Below are positions 61,241 to 64,000 of a stretch of DNA of 64,000 nt, piece by piece. The notes beneath the pieces were generated by a model that saw only the letters and a program-made list of their open reading frames with translations, did not search any database and was not told the DNA's origin. The translations under genes and the position numbers were made by a program. The DNA comes from an uncultured Holophagaceae bacterium. GTDB lineage: Bacteria > Acidobacteriota > Holophagae > Holophagales > Holophagaceae. The stretch's first letter is position 1, and every line of letters begins with the position of its first letter. Location of the stretch: assembly GCA_903857495.1 (NCBI GenBank), contig CAIOFF010000042.1, forward strand, positions 1 through 64,000. Reading direction: 5' to 3'.

Positions 61241-61807
61241 ATGGAGCACGTCTGGGGACTCGGGGGAGGCAGCCGCCACGTCGCGCTGGGCTACCTCGCG
61301 GCCATGGCCGCGATGCTCTGGCTGCTGAACCAGGCTCGGCGCTCCTTCTGGCTGGTGTCCCTGCTGGCCCTGCCCGGGACCTTCTGCCACGAGCTGTGCC
61401 ACTGGCTGGTGGGCACGCTGCTCAACGGCCAGCCCCTCCGCTTCACGGTGCTCCCCCGGCGGGAGGGGCGCGGCTACGTGCTGGGCTCCGTGGCCCTGGG
61501 CAACCTCCGCTGGTACAACGCCTTCTTCATCGGCCTCGCGCCCCTGTTGCTGCTGCCCCTGGCCTACGGGCTCTTCCTCTGGCGACTGGGCGCGAGCCCT
61601 GAGTTCGGCTGGCCCGAGGCGGGCATGGTCTTCCTGCTGGCGAACCTGGTCTTCGCGGCCCTGCCCTCCTGGCAGGACCTGCGCATCGCCGCCCGCTCGC
61701 CCCTCGGCTGGCTGCTGCTGGCAGGCGGCCTGGCCTGGGGTGGGCGGAAGCTCCTGGTTCCCGCCCCACCCGCGCGGCCCTCCGCGACGGCTCCGATAAC
61801 ACGCTAG
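61241..61807 (+). CDS. Multi-pass membrane protein with HExxH motif
   Basis: A 188-residue protein with about five membrane helices. The segment GTFCHELCHWLVG contains HELCH, a zinc-metallopeptidase motif in a membrane helix, as in site-2-type (M50-like) proteins. A second motif such as NxxPxxxxDG is not evident; NLVFAALPSWQDLR lies in its place. The ATG at 61241 follows GGGAGG. The protein could be a small intramembrane protease or a non-catalytic relative. Confidence 0.62.
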   Translation: MEHVWGLGGGSRHVALGYLAAMAAMLWLLNQARRSFWLVSLLALPGTFCHELCHWLVGTLLNGQPLRFTVLPRREGRGYVLGSVALGNLRWYNAFFIGLAPLLLLPLAYGLFLWRLGASPEFGWPEAGMVFLLANLVFAALPSWQDLRIAARSPLGWLLLAGGLAWGGRKLLVPAPPARPSATAPITR

Positions 61808-61827
61808 AATGAGCGCTGCAGCCTGCA

Positions 61828-61903
61828 GGTCCCGTAGCTCAGCGGATAGAGCGACCGCCTCCTAAGCGGTAGGTCGTGGGTTCAATTCCCGCCGGGACCA
61901 CCA
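61828..61903 (+). tRNA. tRNA-Arg (CCU)
   Basis: A 76-base cloverleaf with acceptor GGTCCCG/CGGGACC, anticodon loop CTCCTAA (anticodon CCT) on stem ACCGC/GCGGT, T arm GTGGGTTCAATTCCCGC and encoded CCA. Reads the Arg codon AGG. It lies 20 bases after the membrane protein. Confidence 0.95.
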
Positions 61904-62057
61904 GCTGCGGCTCGGCCCCCGGCAAGCCGGCAGACAGCCCCCAGACAGGGCTACCGTGGTGCCGCCAGAGGGATACCGTGCAGCCCTGATGCTGATGACT
62001 TATGCTTGACCCAAATAATCCGGACAGACCCTCAATGATGTCGAGACAGGAACAACG
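61904..62057. other. Gap between tRNA-Arg and the PYP-like gene
   Basis: No gene and no clear promoter. Weak -35-like TTGACC lies at about 62004, but no matching -10. No T-rich terminator is seen after the tRNA. Confidence 0.4.
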
Positions 62058-62528
62058 ATGACCCCACCCCCCGCGAGAGTCTGTACCTGGTGCGGGAAGG
62101 ATGCGGGTTTCGGGACCTGGCCCCTCCCAAGCCACATCTGCAAAGCGTGCTATGCAGAGCTGCTCGGGGTTCCCTCCCTGACGAGAGAGTCGATCGACAC
62201 CCTGCCCTATGGTGCGATCGAGCTGGATGTAACTGGCTCGATCCTGACCTACAACCAGGCGGAGGGAGACCTCGCGGGACTGGACCCCGCCCGAGTCATT
62301 GGGAAGAACTTCTTCAAGCAGGTGGCCCCCTGCACCGACGTGAAGGCCTTCCAGGGTCGGTTCGCCGAGTTCATCCATTCGAACGCGGGCCCGCAGTCCT
62401 TCACCTTCATCTTCCAGTTCCCGGGCAGGCCCGTGGAGGTGAACATCACGTTCATCAGCACCGATCGGGAGACCGCGATGGTGCTCGTCCACACGCTCGG
62501 CTCGAAGCCGACACACGAAGCTGGCTGA
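62058..62528 (+). CDS. Photoactive-yellow-protein-like PAS protein with N-terminal zinc-type Cys4 motif
   Basis: A 156-residue soluble protein. C9xxC12 and C28xxC31 form a likely zinc ribbon (residues 1-35). From residue 50 it aligns without gaps through the pocket of photoactive yellow protein: LPYGAIELDVTG, ILTYNQAEGD, VIGKNFFKQVAPCTD. The chromophore residues Tyr42, Glu46 and Cys69 of the Halorhodospira protein correspond to Y65, E69 and C92 at identical spacing; Thr50 and Arg52 are Ala and Leu here. No chromophore-synthesis gene (tyrosine ammonia-lyase, CoA ligase) is in the window, so photoactivity is not shown. AGGA lies seven bases before the ATG. TatD follows after 20 bases. Confidence 0.82.
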   Translation: MTPPPARVCTWCGKDAGFGTWPLPSHICKACYAELLGVPSLTRESIDTLPYGAIELDVTGSILTYNQAEGDLAGLDPARVIGKNFFKQVAPCTDVKAFQGRFAEFIHSNAGPQSFTFIFQFPGRPVEVNITFISTDRETAMVLVHTLGSKPTHEAG

Positions 62529-62548
62529 CCACTCAAGGCGCGGCACCC

Positions 62549-63247
62549 ATGCCCACCCTCTTTGATGCCCACAGCCACCTGCCTCAGCCGGGAAGTCCCG
62601 AGCCGAGGCACGGATGCGTGCTCTGCGGGACCCGCGAGGCCGACTGGGTGGCGGTGCTGGCCCACGCCGCGGGCCACTTGCAGGTCATCCCCATGCTGGG
62701 CCTGCATCCTTGGTTCGCAGCCGAGGCGGCACCCGGGTGGGAACTGCGCCTGGAGGCACTGCTGCGGACCCACCACTGCGGCATCGGCGAGTGCGGCCTG
62801 GACTTCAGTCGGCAGGCTGCGGACCGGGCCGCGCAGGAGACGGCCTTCCGGACTCAGCTGCGCCTCGCGCAAACCCTGGGGCGCCCCGTGGCCATCCATG
62901 CGGTGCAGGCCTGGGGACGCCTCCTGGATTTGCTGCGGGAGGAAGGCGTGCCTAAGGCGGGGGCGCTGATCCATGCGTACTCCGGCAGCCCGGAGACCGC
63001 CCAGGTGCTGCAGGGCCTGGGCGTTTTCCTCTCCTTCTCCGGGGATCTCCTGGCACCGAATCGGCCGAAGCCGCAGGAGGCGCTGCGCTCCGTGGCCGCG
63101 GACCGCCTGCTGCTGGAGAGCGACGGCACGGCCGACCTGCGACAGGTGCTCGAGGCTGCCGCCGCCCTGCGCGGGGTCGGGCCGGAGCTCCTCGCGGCCC
63201 AGACCTGGGAGAATGGGCGACAGTGCTTCAAGGAGTGGCTGGCATGA
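62549..63247 (+). CDS. TatD-family metal-dependent DNase
   Basis: A 232-residue TIM-barrel hydrolase. DAHSHL at 6-11 holds the first His pair, GIGECGLDF the bridging Glu, AIHAV and LIHAYSGS the next ligands, and LLLESDGTA the final Asp. Members act as DNases or deacylases. It is somewhat shorter than the usual 260 residues. Its stop overlaps the next ATG (ATGA). Confidence 0.87.
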   Translation: MPTLFDAHSHLPQPGSPEPRHGCVLCGTREADWVAVLAHAAGHLQVIPMLGLHPWFAAEAAPGWELRLEALLRTHHCGIGECGLDFSRQAADRAAQETAFRTQLRLAQTLGRPVAIHAVQAWGRLLDLLREEGVPKAGALIHAYSGSPETAQVLQGLGVFLSFSGDLLAPNRPKPQEALRSVAADRLLLESDGTADLRQVLEAAAALRGVGPELLAAQTWENGRQCFKEWLA

Positions 63248-63990
63248 GGTGGTATTCCCGCAGTGAGCTGCTGCTCGGCGAGGCGGCGCTGGACCGGCTG
63301 CGCCAGGCGCGCGTGACCGTGTTCGGACTGGGGGGCGTCGGCTCCTTCGCCGTGGAGGCCCTGGCGCGGGCGGGCGTGGGCCACCTGCGCCTGGTGGACC
63401 ACGACGGCGTCGGCCCCAGCAACCTCAACCGCCAGCTCTACGCGCTGCGCTCGACCCTGGGCCAGCCCAAGGCCGAGGTGGCCGCGGCCCGGGTGCGGGA
63501 CATCAACCCCGACTGCGACGTGGAGGCCCTGGTCACCTTCATCCACACAGACACGCTGCCGGCGCTGCTGGAGCCCCGCCCCGACGTGGCCATCGACGCC
63601 ATCGACTCCATGACCTGCAAGGTGGCCCTCATGGTCACGGCCCACCAGCAGGGCCTCCCCCTGATCTCCGCCATGGGGGCCGGGGGCCGCCTGGATAGCA
63701 GCCTGCTGCGCGTGGGCGACATCAGCGAGACGCGGCTCTGCCCGCTCGCCGCCCGGGTGCGCAAGGAGCTGCGCAAGGCCGGCATCACCCAGGGCATCCG
63801 CTGCGTCTACTCCCTGGAGCCCGCCGACAACAAGCGTCCGGCCAATCCCGTGGACATCGAGCCCCACCGCGGTCCCGGCCGGGTCAGGCGACCTGTGGGA
63901 ACGATTTCCTACATGCCCGCCATCGTGGGGCTTAAGGTTGCAGAGGAAGTCTTGCGAATGCTGCTCGCAGCCCCCCCGACTAGCCTTTGA
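63244..63990 (+). CDS. tcdA: TcdA-like tRNA threonylcarbamoyladenosine dehydratase
   Basis: A 248-residue E1-like (ThiF/MoeB fold) protein. The nucleotide-binding loop GLGGVGS is at 28-34, with VDHDGVGPSNLNRQ and the conserved R. AIDSMTCKVALM and LISAMGAGGRLDSS are family regions; the family cyclises t6A37 to ct6A37 in tRNA with ATP. The ThiF-type catalytic Cys position and MoeB zinc cysteines are not obvious, as in TcdA. It reaches close to the window end and is complete. Confidence 0.87.
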   Translation: MRWYSRSELLLGEAALDRLRQARVTVFGLGGVGSFAVEALARAGVGHLRLVDHDGVGPSNLNRQLYALRSTLGQPKAEVAAARVRDINPDCDVEALVTFIHTDTLPALLEPRPDVAIDAIDSMTCKVALMVTAHQQGLPLISAMGAGGRLDSSLLRVGDISETRLCPLAARVRKELRKAGITQGIRCVYSLEPADNKRPANPVDIEPHRGPGRVRRPVGTISYMPAIVGLKVAEEVLRMLLAAPPTSL

Positions 63991-64000
63991 AGCTCCGAAA

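Overview
The window is GC-rich chromosomal DNA from a Gram-negative bacterium. Outer-membrane efflux, a periplasmic nitrate reductase, a beta-barrel protein and Tat/Sec-exported proteins all point to a diderm cell. The gene mix (NapAB without other nap genes, FeoAB, paired M16 peptidases, SpoIID/LytB with SPOR, YbeY, YebC) and the base composition fit an Acidobacteriota of the Holophaga/Geothrix kind. That assignment is an inference: no 16S gene is present. The window looks like core chromosome with few mobile elements; only an IS30-type transposase end is cut by the left edge.

Layout. 1-2.3 kb: IS30 end, M1 aminopeptidase, initiator tRNA followed by tRNA-end-derived repeats. 2.7-8.1 kb (minus strand): DEAD-box helicase, zinc-ribbon membrane protein, amino-acid permease overlapping two small genes (one with a helix-turn-helix), fluoroacetate-dehalogenase-type hydrolase. 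8.3-14.1 kb: YbaK deacylase, aldo/keto reductase, NapA-NapB, nitroreductase. 14.3-20 kb: complete three-gene RND efflux operon. 20-26 kb: a nested inverted-repeat element, CvfB, radical SAM protein, cytochrome c, active/inactive M16 pair. 26-28.6 kb: FeoA-FeoB-Cys-rich protein. 28.7-34.6 kb: PgsA, a pseudouridine synthase with a repetitive tail, RibA, NrnA, adenosine deaminase and a Fur-family regulator, with a short intergenic repeat family between them. 34.7-41.1 kb: a tautomerase-like/winged-helix candidate, methyltransferase, MFS transporter, RNase P RNA, degenerate MCP-like protein, RecO. 41.2-48.7 kb: Spy-like protein, transglutaminase, MarR/ABC-F divergent pair, two related secreted helical proteins, beta-barrel protein. 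48.9-55.6 kb: Smr-like protein, PfkB kinase, LysM protein, RsmG, YbeY with AT-hook-like tail, TPR protein, YebC, membrane protein. 55.6-60.7 kb: a tightly overlapping operon of oxidoreductase, serine hydrolase and SpoIID/LytB protein. 60.7-64 kb: dCMP deaminase, HExxH membrane protein, tRNA-Arg(CCU), a photoactive-yellow-protein-like PAS protein, TatD and TcdA.

How the genes work together. The nap pair gives periplasmic nitrate reduction, but its quinol donor is not here. Feo and the Fur-family regulator concern metal supply. The RND tripartite pump is self-contained. RNA functions recur (RluB-type synthase, RNase P RNA, YbeY, RsmG, TcdA, CvfB, two tRNAs, helicase). The most notable item is the protein at 62058-62528. 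It aligns with photoactive yellow protein through the chromophore pocket, keeps the Tyr/Glu/Cys residues at exact spacing, and carries an added N-terminal four-cysteine motif.
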